From: Cobetia amphilecti
GTDB lineage: Bacteria > Pseudomonadota > Gammaproteobacteria > Pseudomonadales > Halomonadaceae
NCBI RefSeq assembly: GCF_020217465.1
Contig: NZ_CP084115.1
Span: 2,108,001-2,172,000, forward strand
Length of the DNA stretch: 64,000 nt
Direction: 5' to 3'
Shown: piece after piece, positions 37,242 to 46,222 of the stretch
Numbering within the stretch: position 1 is the stretch's first letter
How the letters are laid out: each line of letters begins with the position of its first letter
Made by a program: the position numbers and the translations under genes
The notes under the pieces: model-generated
Told to the model about the DNA's origin: nothing
Databases searched by the model: none
The model's input: only the letters and a program-made list of their open reading frames with translations

Positions 37242-37256
37242 CTTGTCGACAACAAG
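37242..37256. repeat. Right copy of the CTTGTCGACAACARG repeat
   Basis: See the copy at 36651; 14 of 15 bases agree. This copy lies 21 bp before the start of the small gene, where a regulator could act. Confidence 0.6.
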
Positions 37257-37684
37257 AAGACAACGCTATGAGTTCACTGCAGGACGATGAGCGACAATTT
37301 GACTTGCAGCTTATGCACGACACCTTCAACACTCGACCGGCGCGCCTCAAATCAAGATGTTAGCGAGCCTCTTCTGGACAGCCATCGATAAATGACAGAT
37401 ATCTTCTTGAAAGCCATACAGAAAACTAGCTTCATCATGCCCCTTTCAACGTCTGCTCGCAAGACATCGCGCGACAGGAAAAACGTGCAATTGCCCTGAA
37501 CTGGGGCTTCGCGGAGTGTTGAGTGCCCTCTCTTGGCATTGGGGCGGTAACATCGTAGCGTTGGCTGGATGACATAGAGGACTGAAACGATATCCTCTGG
37601 GTCTTGCGCTAGCCGCTATGCTCGAAACAGTGCCATCATCACCCTCCCCGGCGCCACCGCATCACTCATGGATGACGTGACTCG
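37257..37684. other. Divergent intergenic region before the Cache/HD gene
   Basis: About 430 bp separate the small leftward gene from the rightward Cache/HD gene. I see no gene or terminator; promoters for both sides are presumed. Confidence 0.4.
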
Positions 37685-40138
37685 ATGATCAAGGATAGTG
37701 ATCTCTCTCGACATGGGCCAGATACCGGCCCGCCCGATCTTCGCTCCCCGGTCAGACAGCGTCCGTTGGGCAAGCCCTTGCGCCTATGGCTGGGGTTGAC
37801 CGCACTCTCCTGTCTCTCACTTGGTGCCCTGCTGGTATTTCAGGAATCGCAGAGTCGCGAGCAGGATATTCTGCAGGCCCAGGCGACACAGATGCTGGTC
37901 GCCAAGGAGCGGCGTCAACAGGCCAGATTAATGGTGGAGCAGACGCTCGGCATGATCGCCTCGCGGCATCGCGATTACGAGCATCGTCTGCAACGTCTTC
38001 TCATCACCACCATGCGCTCCCCGTCACTGGGCATCAGCCATCTGAGTGGACGCGATCGCTCCTTCGTCAGTACCGAACTGTTGCGCCAGTTCCCGGACCT
38101 GCGCATCAACCCGGACTGGATCGACATCATGCAGCTCCCCACCACGCTCCACCCTGACTGGTGGAATCAGGAGCTGAATCAGCGCCTCAATGCGGGCATG
38201 CGCAAGCCACAATTCCTGCGCGGCACGGATGCCGGGCTGGTGTTTGCCGTGCCGCTGGGGCAGGAGGAAGGTAACCCCGGCGCCGTGCGCCTTGATCGAC
38301 GACAACAGCCCGCCCCCTGGGCGCTGGTGCATATCGACCCGAAGATGGTGGCCTTTCTGGTCGCCAATGAGCTGAGACAGTCTCTGCACGCCAGTATCGA
38401 GCGCGAGGAAAGCCGCTATGTCTGGATCAACGAGATCCTGGACCCGACCGGAGGTGAGGGCTATGCACGCCGGTTGATCCATCCTCTGCTGCCGGCCACC
38501 GAAGGCAAGTTGCTGTCGACCGAGTACCAGGACAGCAGTGGCCGCTTCCCGTATCGCACCGAGCTCGAGGGTGTCTTGAACGGCAGTGGCATCTACTTCG
38601 ATTACCGCTTCCCCAAGCGCCCGGGCGCCGAGCAGGTCGACAAGACCGCCTACGCCGCCCTGTATCCCCCCTTCCAGTGGATCATCGCCAGCGGCGTCTA
38701 TCTCGATGACATCAGTGAAGCCGCCCTCCAGGCGCACGAAGACTTGATGAACAAGAAGCACGCGCTGGAGCGTTGGCATTTCCTGATCACCCTGCTGGTG
38801 ACCTTGATGCTCTGTCTGGCCTTTGGCTACGCCTTCCTGTGCCAGTATCGCGAGCGACAGCTGCAGATGCGCCAGCGCATGAATCAGCTGGAGCATGAGC
38901 TTGAGCAGCGCGGCGAAGACAGGCTCGGGGCGGTGATGCGCATGATCCGTGAGGAACGCTGTCCCGAGCGCTCGGGAGAAGACTTTCTGGCCGCCAATCT
39001 TGTCAGCGCCATCGCGACACGACTCGGGATGGACCGCCAGGAAATCGCCACGCTGGAGCGCGTTGCCATGCTGCACGATATCGGCAAGCTGGCGCTGCCT
39101 GACTCCCTGCTGCGACCGCGCGATGAACTCCATTTCGATCAGTATCACTTGCTGCGTCGCCATGTCGAGGTCGGTGCACGCATGATGGAAGATGCCCTGA
39201 TGGCACCCGCGGAAGCTGACCTGTTGCGTGCCAGTCAGCAGTTCATGCTGGGGGCCTGCAGCAGGTTGACATCGTATGCAAACGGCAACGCTGCCGCGAC
39301 CTCGCAAACCTCTGCAACACCTCCTGCCATGTCTCCGTCTGCTCCTCCTCGTGCAGATATCCCACAGGCAGAGCAGACCTCGGCCGATACAGCAGCGACG
39401 TCGCTCGCTGCCAGCACTCTGGCACTGGTCGTGCAGGTCATCGAGCTGGTGCGACACACCGGTGTCAGTGAGGCCCAGGCACTGAGCGAGATCGAACACC
39501 GTCTAGGCCTTATGCCACCAGAGTTGCTGCAAGCGGCGCGTGAAGTACTGACGGAGCAACCGATAGCGCCGGCACCCACCCTGCATCGACTCTGCCCGCA
39601 GCAGGTAGAGCGTGACCCGAACCGGTGGCGCGACAGCCACAGTGGCTGCTTCACCCGCGCACTGCTGGATGCCGCTCTCGAAGCGCTGGCCCGGGAGTGT
39701 CAGGACGCCATGGGGCAGCACATCACGCTGTGCCATCTTCACCTGGGCGGCATGAAAGGATCGCGCCGCAGCGCTGACGACAGACACCTTGCGCCACTCG
39801 ATGCCCAGCTTGGCCCACACCTGAATGCCTGCTTCTATCCGTTGCGTGTCTTCCGCGTCAGTGAGGGCAACTTCATCGTGATGGGGCACCAATGTCGAGA
39901 TATCTCGCCTGCGCAGAAAGTGACTCGCCGCCCTGAAGGCAATGAGCCACTGTTCGAGGCGCCAGCCAATGGCACTGCCTCGCCACCCACCGCCAATTCC
40001 CTGACATCGCTGCTGTCATCGCTGGAGGACACCGCGACGCTCGAGATCACGCTGCTCGATCTCTCCTGTGCCCAGACACTCAAGGAATGGCAATTGACCC
40101 TCAATGGCCATATGGCTCGCTACCCGCCATCGGCGTGA
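37685..40138 (+). CDS. Membrane Cache-domain protein with truncated HD and degenerate GGDEF outputs
   Basis: An 817-residue sensor. Membrane helix 1 (about 32-52), a periplasmic Cache domain (about 60-350, with WINEILDPTGGEGYARRLIHP and PPFQWIIASGVYLDDI), helix 2 (about 363-386), then a coiled coil. The HD region (about 440-500) has the intact MLHDIGKLALPD box (His464-Asp465), but the HHE-x-x-DGxGYP part that completes an HD-GYP phosphodiesterase is missing, replaced by a Ser/Ala/Thr/Pro-rich stretch (about 525-575). The last 200 residues resemble a GGDEF fold, but the signature reads RVSEGNF. c-di-GMP enzymatic activity is unlikely. It probably senses a small ligand and signals by protein contact. 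Single gene, with a hairpin after it. Confidence 0.82.
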   Translation: MIKDSDLSRHGPDTGPPDLRSPVRQRPLGKPLRLWLGLTALSCLSLGALLVFQESQSREQDILQAQATQMLVAKERRQQARLMVEQTLGMIASRHRDYEHRLQRLLITTMRSPSLGISHLSGRDRSFVSTELLRQFPDLRINPDWIDIMQLPTTLHPDWWNQELNQRLNAGMRKPQFLRGTDAGLVFAVPLGQEEGNPGAVRLDRRQQPAPWALVHIDPKMVAFLVANELRQSLHASIEREESRYVWINEILDPTGGEGYARRLIHPLLPATEGKLLSTEYQDSSGRFPYRTELEGVLNGSGIYFDYRFPKRPGAEQVDKTAYAALYPPFQWIIASGVYLDDISEAALQAHEDLMNKKHALERWHFLITLLVTLMLCLAFGYAFLCQYRERQLQMRQRMNQLEHELEQRGEDRLGAVMRMIREERCPERSGEDFLAANLVSAIATRLGMDRQEIATLERVAMLHDIGKLALPDSLLRPRDELHFDQYHLLRRHVEVGARMMEDALMAPAEADLLRASQQFMLGACSRLTSYANGNAAATSQTSATPPAMSPSAPPRADIPQAEQTSADTAATSLAASTLALVVQVIELVRHTGVSEAQALSEIEHRLGLMPPELLQAAREVLTEQPIAPAPTLHRLCPQQVERDPNRWRDSHSGCFTRALLDAALEALARECQDAMGQHITLCHLHLGGMKGSRRSADDRHLAPLDAQLGPHLNACFYPLRVFRVSEGNFIVMGHQCRDISPAQKVTRRPEGNEPLFEAPANGTASPPTANSLTSLLSSLEDTATLEITLLDLSCAQTLKEWQLTLNGHMARYPPSA

Positions 40139-40220
40139 TCTGATCATGGCGCCAAGCTTTCCTGGTGACCCGCTTCCCGATGACCCGCTTTGCATGTGAG
40201 CCGTCTTACCAACCGTGACA

Positions 40221-40245
40221 GGGGCCAGACATCGTGTCTGGCCCC
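40221..40245. terminator. Hairpin after the Cache/HD gene
   Basis: An 11-bp perfect GC-rich stem (40221-40231 with 40235-40245); the tail GTTCGTTG is only partly T-rich. Confidence 0.65.
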
Positions 40246-40368
40246 GTTCGTTGTAGATGCACCCTTTTCACTCCCCCTTGTTACCCGCCTCCTCGTTGGC
40301 TGCGCCATTGTTAGCTGTGACGGGCGAACTTTTCGCGCGACCAAAGTTGAAGAGCTTGTGGCTTGTTG

Positions 40369-40383
40369 AAATGTCCGACATTT
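40369..40383 (+). promoter_or_regulatory. GntR-type operator before the galactonate regulator gene
   Basis: AAATGTC-C-GACATTT is a perfect 15-bp palindrome 117 bp before the regulator start. TGTC-N-GACA fits the FadR-subfamily GntR operator pattern. The same core recurs at 50866 before the GntP permease gene. Confidence 0.65.
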
Positions 40384-40499
40384 ATTAATGTGTGTTCAGA
40401 CATTTATCCTGATGCTCGGAACCTCATGCGTCAGCGCCGCGCTCGAAGGCGATGCGATGCAGTGACTCTCCTGACCATCCTCTCACGACAGGCATCTCA

Positions 40500-41297
40500 A
40501 TGACCGACTCTCTGGCGGCAGCCTCACTCGCCACTGACAGCGCCTCGGCGAACGACGCGACCCCGCGCAGCATGGAGGCCATTGCCACCTGCATGGCGCG
40601 GGAAATTCTCGCGGGCAGCTTCGGCCCCGGTGACAGCTTTCCGCGTGAACTGGACCTCTGCCAGCGCTTCGACGCCAGCCGCAACCGTGTTCGCAACGCC
40701 CTGGCTCAGCTGGTGAGCGCCGGGCTGCTGGAACGTACCGCCGGGCGTGGCACCATCGTGCGCGAGATGAGCGAATGGCAGCTGCTGGATCCGCTGATGA
40801 GCCATTGGGTCAGCGGTCTCGACGGTATCAACCCGGACCTGATGCGCGAGATCTACGCCTTCCGCCTGTCCGTCGAGCCCTATGTCAGTGCGCTGGCCGC
40901 AATGAAGGCCAACGCCCAGGACCTCGCGCGCCTGGAGCGCGCCTTCGAAGGCATGGTCAATACCGCCAATGACAGCTCGCGTGAGGCGCACGCCGAGCAC
41001 GATGTCGCCTTCCACGAAGCCATCTACCACGCCACGCACAATCTGGTGTGGACACAACTTGGCAGCCTGCTGCGCCCTGCCATCAGCCAACTGATCCACA
41101 GTACCCAGCAGTCCGCGCAGCAGCATGATCACAGCCATCATCGCGCCAGCCTCGATCGTCACCGCGCGGTGATGGAGGCCATTCGCCTGCGCCAGCCCGA
41201 GATGGCACGCACCTGTGCCGAGCGCGTGCTGGAGACCGCAGCGCGCGATCTCGGCTTCTCACCTGACCACCCACAGCTGGGACACCGCCGCTTCTGA
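40500..41297 (+). CDS. GntR/FadR-family transcriptional regulator (DgoR-like)
   Basis: A 265-residue regulator with an N-terminal winged helix (about 30-95: [35 protein letters not shown]) and a FadR/FCD C-terminal all-helical ligand domain (about 120-245). Metal/ligand residues of FCD are visible: the [15 protein letters not shown] segment and [10 protein letters not shown]. It precedes galactonate genes and so is likely a repressor responding to galactonate or a related acid. The start at 40500 follows a weak AGG site; a frame from 40452 is longer but unsupported. The operator at 40369 suggests autoregulation. Confidence 0.88.
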   Translation: MTDSLAAASLATDSASANDATPRSMEAIATCMAREILAGSFGPGDSFPRELDLCQRFDASRNRVRNALAQLVSAGLLERTAGRGTIVREMSEWQLLDPLMSHWVSGLDGINPDLMREIYAFRLSVEPYVSALAAMKANAQDLARLERAFEGMVNTANDSSREAHAEHDVAFHEAIYHATHNLVWTQLGSLLRPAISQLIHSTQQSAQQHDHSHHRASLDRHRAVMEAIRLRQPEMARTCAERVLETAARDLGFSPDHPQLGHRRF

Positions 41298-41394
41298 TGC
41301 TGATCGGGCGTCAGCTGATGACGACCGATTCCACCACCCGCTTCGCCTGGCGCTGAGCCTCGTTCAAACGCCCATTCTCAACAAGGATGCATCC

Positions 41395-42543
41395 GTGAAA
41401 ATCACCCGACTCAAGACCTGGCAAGTTCCGCCGCGCTGGCTTTTTCTCAAGATCGAGACCGATGAAGGCTGCTATGGCTGGGGCGAACCGGTCATCGAGG
41501 GCCGCGCCGCGACGGTCGAGGCCGCCGTGCACGAGCTGTCCGATTATCTGGTCGGTCAGGACCCGCGCAATATCGAGCACCTGTGGAACGTGATGTACCG
41601 CGCGGGCTTCTACCGTGGTGGCCCGATCCTGATGTCTGCCATCGCCGGCATCGATCAGGCGCTGTGGGACCTGAAGGGCCGTGATCTGGGAGTGCCCGTG
41701 CATCAGCTGCTCGGCGGCCCGGTGCGCGACAAGATGCGCATGTATGCCTGGACCGGCGGTGACCGCCCGTCAGATGTCGGCGCAGGCGCCAAGGCGCTGG
41801 TCGATCAGGGCTTCACCGCCTTCAAGATGAATGGCACGCCGGAGATGCAGATCGTCGATTCGCACAAGAAGATCGATGACGCCGTGGCACGTGTCGCCGA
41901 GGCCCGTGATGCGGTCGGTGCGGATGTCGGCATCGGCATCGACTTCCATGGTCGCGTGCATCGCCCGATGGCCAAGGCGTTGCTGCGTGAGCTGGAGCAG
42001 TTCCACCCGATGTTCATCGAGGAACCGGTCGCGCCTGAGCACCTGCCGTCGCTCAAGCACATCGCCGAAGGCATCGCGACGTCCATCGCCACCGGCGAGC
42101 GCCTGCACACCCGCTTCCAGTTCCGCGATCTGCTGGCGGACGGCATGGTCGACATCATCCAGCCGGATCTTTCCCACTGTGGCGGCATCAGCGAAGGCCT
42201 GAAGATCGCCACCCTGGCCTCGGCTTACGATGTGGCGCTGGCCCCGCACTGCCCGCTCGGCCCGCTGACGCTGGCGGCCTCGCTGCAACTGGACGCGGTG
42301 TGTCACAACGCCTTCATCCAGGAACAGAGCATGGGAATCCACTACAACAAGGACAACGACGTACTGGATTACCTGGTCGACAAGGATGCGCTGGCAATCA
42401 AGGACGGCTTCTGCGCCATTCCGCAGGGCCCGGGGCTGGGCGTCGAGATCGACGAAGCCTTCGTCGAGGAGCGTGCCAAGGTCGGCCATCGCTGGCGCAA
42501 CCCGCTGTGGACCCACGAAGACGGCTCCGTCGCCGAGTGGTAA
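41395..42543 (+). CDS. dgoD: D-galactonate dehydratase
   Basis: It dehydrates D-galactonate to 2-dehydro-3-deoxygalactonate. An enolase-superfamily protein of 382 residues, the E. coli DgoD length. The metal ligands and acid/base residues are visible: GIDFHGRVH (Asp, His), FIEEPV (Glu), ATGERLHTR (Glu) and [10 protein letters not shown] (His). The start is GTG at 41395, selected because AAGGA lies seven bases upstream and it gives the normal N-terminus (KITRLKTW); the open frame runs back to 41215 inside the regulator gene. It is the first enzyme gene, 97 bp after the regulator, with no terminator between. Confidence 0.95.
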   Translation: MKITRLKTWQVPPRWLFLKIETDEGCYGWGEPVIEGRAATVEAAVHELSDYLVGQDPRNIEHLWNVMYRAGFYRGGPILMSAIAGIDQALWDLKGRDLGVPVHQLLGGPVRDKMRMYAWTGGDRPSDVGAGAKALVDQGFTAFKMNGTPEMQIVDSHKKIDDAVARVAEARDAVGADVGIGIDFHGRVHRPMAKALLRELEQFHPMFIEEPVAPEHLPSLKHIAEGIATSIATGERLHTRFQFRDLLADGMVDIIQPDLSHCGGISEGLKIATLASAYDVALAPHCPLGPLTLAASLQLDAVCHNAFIQEQSMGIHYNKDNDVLDYLVDKDALAIKDGFCAIPQGPGLGVEIDEAFVEERAKVGHRWRNPLWTHEDGSVAEW

Positions 42544-42639
42544 TGCCGAGCAAGCCGCAACGCACCCGCTGACAACCTAGACGCCATGCCAGGACAGGCC
42601 TTCCGCCGAAGGCCTGTCACGCTCAAGGAAGGATTCGAC

Positions 42640-43437
42640 ATGACTCGTACCACATCATCCACGTCTGAAGGCTCCGCCTTCGCCGACTTTCGCTACCCGG
42701 ACCTCGAAGGCGCCAGCGTCTTCATCACCGGAGGTGGCTCCGGCATCGGCGCCGCGCTGACCGAAGGCTTCCTCGCCCAGGGCGCCAAGGTCGCCTTCGT
42801 CGGCCTGTCCGATGCCAGCGAATTCTGTGACGCCATGGAAGCTCGCTACGCCAATCGTCCGCTGTTCATCCCCTGCAACATCCAGGACATCGAGGCACTG
42901 CAGGCCGCCGTCGCTCAGGCGCGTGAGGCCCACGGCTTGATCAATGTACTGGTCAACAACGCCGCGCGTGACACCCGTCATACGCTGGATGAGTGGACGG
43001 TGGAACAGTGGGATGAATCCATCGCCACCAACCTGCGCCCGCAATTCTTCACTGCCCAGGCCGTCGCCCCCGACATGCGCGCGTTGGGTGGCGGCGCCAT
43101 CATCAATCTGTCCTCCAACAGCTACATGCTGGGACTGGGCGGCTACCCGACCTACGTGACCGCCAAGGCCGGCATCATGGGCATGACCAAGGCACTGGCA
43201 CGTGAGCTGGGCCCGGACGCCATTCGCGTCAACTGCCTGATTCCGGGCTGGGTGATGACGGAGCGTCAGCGTGAGCTGTGGGTCAACGACAAGGACCTGA
43301 ACGAGTGCATTGATCAGCAGTGCCTGAAAGAGGCCATTCCGGTCGAGGAGATGATCAATCCGTGCCTGTTCCTGGCCTCCAGCGCCTCGCGCATGATGAC
43401 CGGCCAGCCGATGGTGGTAGACGGAGGCCGAGTGTGA
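42640..43437 (+). CDS. SDR-family sugar dehydrogenase (probable D-galactose 1-dehydrogenase)
   Basis: Probably oxidises galactose at C1 to galactonolactone with NAD(P)+. A classical short-chain dehydrogenase of 265 residues: cofactor motif TGGGSGIG (about 30-37), NNAA, catalytic Ser in LSSNSY, and YxxxK as YVTAK, then an IPGWVMTERQ loop. Sugar substrate is inferred from its place between galactonate dehydratase and kinase and from its similarity to galactose-dehydrogenase SDRs. The ATG at 42640 is preceded by AAGGAAGGA. Its stop overlaps the next gene's start (GTGA), so the two are co-translated. Confidence 0.85.
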   Translation: MTRTTSSTSEGSAFADFRYPDLEGASVFITGGGSGIGAALTEGFLAQGAKVAFVGLSDASEFCDAMEARYANRPLFIPCNIQDIEALQAAVAQAREAHGLINVLVNNAARDTRHTLDEWTVEQWDESIATNLRPQFFTAQAVAPDMRALGGGAIINLSSNSYMLGLGGYPTYVTAKAGIMGMTKALARELGPDAIRVNCLIPGWVMTERQRELWVNDKDLNECIDQQCLKEAIPVEEMINPCLFLASSASRMMTGQPMVVDGGRV

Positions 43438-44468
43438 GCGGCGTCAGCGTCACGCCGGCCTGGATCGCCGTCGATTGGGGCTCCAGCAATCTGCGCGCCT
43501 GGGCCGTCACTGACGAAGATGAGGTCATCGCTCAGGCCAGCAGTGCCCGCGGCATGCTGGGACTGGCGGCGGATGAGTTCGAGGATGTGCTGCGCGTGCT
43601 GATCAATGACTGGCTGCCGGATGATGCGACGGCACCCGTACCGGTACTGATCTGTGGCATGGCCGGCGCGCGTCAGGGCTGGCAGGAGGCGGCTTACCTG
43701 CCGCTGCCCGCAGACAAGACGCCTTCCCGTGATGTGCTTGCTGCCCTCGGTGAGCGACTGACCCATGTCACGACGCGCGACAGCCGCCTTGCCGTCGCCA
43801 TCGTGCCGGGCCTCTGTCAGCAGCAGCCGACCTACGATGTCATGCGTGGCGAGGAGACCCAGCTGGCGGGCCTTGTCGCCGCCCAGCCCGGCTACAGCGG
43901 TGCGGTGTGCCTGCCCGGCACCCACGCCAAGTGGGCGCATCTCGTCAATGGCGACATTACCGGCTTCAGCACCTTCATGAGCGGCGAACTCTACAAGCTG
44001 CTCAGTCAGGATTCGGTGCTCAAGCACTCCGTCGCTGCTGGAGATCTCACCGACGCCACCCAGCGCGATGCCTATCTGGAGGGCATCGATACAGCGCTTG
44101 CTGCCCCGGAGCGCACCACCGCGCAACTGTTCGGCATTCGTGCCCGCGATCTGCTCGATACATCTCTGCCTCAGAGTGACGCTCGCAAGGCGATGCTCGG
44201 TGCACGCCTGTCAGGCCTGGTGCTGGGACTTGAGCTGGCGGGCGCTACTGCGGAGCTTTCAGATCACACCACCATCACCCTGATCGGCGACGCCGTGCTA
44301 TGCCAGCGCTATCAGGTCGCGCTGGAGCATCTGGGCTATCAGGTCACCACCGCGGCCAACGCCGACATGATTCTGGCAGGGCTCGGACGCATCCGGCGTG
44401 GACGATCATCCACGCAGTCATCATCAGACCGTGGCTTGTCATCAAAACATGCCTCTGTGAGCCATTGA
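43434..44468 (+). CDS. dgoK: 2-dehydro-3-deoxygalactonokinase
   Basis: It phosphorylates 2-dehydro-3-deoxygalactonate at C6 with ATP. The 344-residue protein carries the DgoK family pattern: the phosphate-1 loop IAVDWGSSNLRAW at the N-terminus, GMAGARQGWQEA, LPGTHAKWAHL and GFSTFMSGEL. The start is GTG at 43434, overlapping the SDR gene by four bases, with GGAGG five bases upstream. The last 25 residues are Ser/Arg/His-rich and look like an unconserved tail. Next gene starts after a 96-bp gap. Confidence 0.93.
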   Translation: MSGVSVTPAWIAVDWGSSNLRAWAVTDEDEVIAQASSARGMLGLAADEFEDVLRVLINDWLPDDATAPVPVLICGMAGARQGWQEAAYLPLPADKTPSRDVLAALGERLTHVTTRDSRLAVAIVPGLCQQQPTYDVMRGEETQLAGLVAAQPGYSGAVCLPGTHAKWAHLVNGDITGFSTFMSGELYKLLSQDSVLKHSVAAGDLTDATQRDAYLEGIDTALAAPERTTAQLFGIRARDLLDTSLPQSDARKAMLGARLSGLVLGLELAGATAELSDHTTITLIGDAVLCQRYQVALEHLGYQVTTAANADMILAGLGRIRRGRSSTQSSSDRGLSSKHASVSH

Positions 44469-44564
44469 TTGAGCATTTCTGGCATTGCCAGACAGCATTT
44501 CTCTCTTCACACAGCCCTTGTTCACACAGCTCCTCTTCAAATAGACCCATTTCTGGAGATTGCC

Positions 44565-45179
44565 ATGAGCCTGCCTCTGGTCGCCATACTGCGCGGTGTG
44601 ACACCGCAAGACGTCATCGCCATCGCCGACGAGATCATCGCCGCCGGCATCACCCGCATCGAAGTCCCGCTCAACTCCCCACAACCGCTGGAGAGCATCG
44701 CCGCGCTGGTCGAGCACTGCGAGCGCGCGCATGACGGCAAGATCCTGATCGGTGCCGGCACCGTGCTGATCCCACAGCAGGTACGCGATGTGCACTCCGC
44801 CGGCGGCCGTCTGATCGTCTCGCCCAATGCCGATGTCGACGTCATCCGCGAAAGCCGCCGCCTGGAGATGGTCTCGCTGCCCGGCATCGTCACGCCGACG
44901 GAAGCCTTCGCGGCTCTCACTGCCGGCGCCTCGGGCCTCAAGCTGTTCCCGGCGACTCAGGTCGGCATCGTCAACATGAAGGCCATGCTGGCCGTGTTGC
45001 CCAAGGACATCGAGCTTTATGCCGTCGGCGGCATCGGCAGTGACAACTTCGCCGAATGGCGTGCGGCGGGTGTCCACGGCGCCGGCCTCGGCACGGCCAT
45101 CTACACGCCCGGCCTGAGCGCGGCCGAAGTGGGTGAACGTGCCCGCACGCTGGTCGCGGCATGGCTGGCGGCAGACTGA
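44565..45179 (+). CDS. dgoA: 2-dehydro-3-deoxy-6-phosphogalactonate aldolase
   Basis: It splits KDPGal into pyruvate and D-glyceraldehyde-3-phosphate, the final step of the De Ley-Doudoroff route. A 204-residue class I aldolase; Schiff-base Lys126 is in GLKLFPAT, and the motifs [26 protein letters not shown] and VSPN are normal. Lys126 is the same position as in E. coli DgoA. The start at 44565 has GGAG upstream; a longer frame to 44469 is not supported. It follows dgoK closely in a presumed operon. Confidence 0.95.
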   Translation: MSLPLVAILRGVTPQDVIAIADEIIAAGITRIEVPLNSPQPLESIAALVEHCERAHDGKILIGAGTVLIPQQVRDVHSAGGRLIVSPNADVDVIRESRRLEMVSLPGIVTPTEAFAALTAGASGLKLFPATQVGIVNMKAMLAVLPKDIELYAVGGIGSDNFAEWRAAGVHGAGLGTAIYTPGLSAAEVGERARTLVAAWLAAD

Positions 45180-45251
45180 TAGCGACAAGTCACGCCGCCG
45201 CAAGAGTGACGAGACAACGAACAGAGCACGGATATCGCAAAGGAGCAGCAG

Positions 45252-46178
45252 ATGATGTCATCCCCATGCCTTGGCACTGCCAGTCGCCTCGTCGCCAGTG
45301 GCTGCGAGCTGGGCGAAGGGCCGGGCTGGACGCCCGCGACAAGCACCCTACCTGCCCGGGTGCGCTGGCTGAACATCCTCGCCGGCGAGCTGCATCACGC
45401 GGCCGCGGACGGCAGTGATCACGTCATCACTCAGCTGGCGCGCCGCACCTCCTACGCAGCCGTTACCCAAGACGGCGATTACCTGCTGGTCGGCCAGGGA
45501 ATGCTCTCGCGCTACACCCCCGAGACCGGCGCCGTGGAGGATTTCATGCCCTTCGAGGCGGACGCGGCGCCGGCCACGCGCAGCAATGATGCGCGGGTCG
45601 ATCGCCACGGCAGTCTGTGGCTGTCGAGCATGGGCTGCAACGCCGAGTCCGGCGCTGGCAGCCTCTATCGACTGCATCGCGGAGAGCTGACCCGCGTACT
45701 CGAGGGGCTGACTATTCCCAATGCGCTGTGCTTCTCGCCGGATGGCCGCTTTGCTTATTTCACCGACACCGTTACCGGTCAGGTGATGCGCTGGCAGCTG
45801 GACGCCGATGGCTGGCCACTCAAGTCAGCAGGTGAATACAACGCCCCCGAAGTCTGGGCCGATCTGCGGGATGCCGGTGGTGGCCCGGATGGCGCCGTGA
45901 TCGATGCCGAAGGCCATATGTGGATCGCGCTCTGGGGGGCCGGCCGCGTGGCAAGGCTGAACCACGACGGCAAGGAAATCGCCCATGTAGCGCTGCCGGT
46001 CAGTCAGCCTTCGTGCCCACTTTTCGGTGGCGAAGGGCTGAACACGCTGTATGTCACCACGGCGCATGAAGGCATGGCCACGCCGGTTCATGCGGCGGGC
46101 GATGGTGATCTCTTCACGCTGAACCTGTCAGCACACGGCTTCAAGGGACTAGCAGAGCTACCACTGGTGCTGGGCTGA
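45252..46178 (+). CDS. SMP-30/gluconolactonase family lactonase (probable galactonolactonase)
   Basis: It should open the galactonolactone made by the upstream dehydrogenase. A six-bladed beta-propeller of 308 residues with the metal ligands of the family: Glu in ELGEGPGW, Asn in RSNDARVD, Asn in IPNALCFSPDG and Asp in GGPDGAVIDAEG. No signal peptide, so cytoplasmic. AAAGGAG about ten bases upstream supports the first ATG; a second Met follows directly. The substrate is assigned from its place in the cluster. Confidence 0.88.
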   Translation: MMSSPCLGTASRLVASGCELGEGPGWTPATSTLPARVRWLNILAGELHHAAADGSDHVITQLARRTSYAAVTQDGDYLLVGQGMLSRYTPETGAVEDFMPFEADAAPATRSNDARVDRHGSLWLSSMGCNAESGAGSLYRLHRGELTRVLEGLTIPNALCFSPDGRFAYFTDTVTGQVMRWQLDADGWPLKSAGEYNAPEVWADLRDAGGGPDGAVIDAEGHMWIALWGAGRVARLNHDGKEIAHVALPVSQPSCPLFGGEGLNTLYVTTAHEGMATPVHAAGDGDLFTLNLSAHGFKGLAELPLVLG

Positions 46179-46222
46179 CACCGCCACTCCCTCTCTGATC
46201 TTTCTTTATTTCTGGACCCCTC

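Noticed and set aside
38024-39499. 491-aa open frame on the minus strand opposite the Cache/HD gene
   Set aside because: Shadow of the real gene, which shows Cache and HD motifs; the antisense product resembles no family.
42586-42639. Earlier start of the SDR gene at 42586
   Set aside because: No ribosome site, while AAGGAAGGA stands directly before 42640 and gives the normal family N-terminus.
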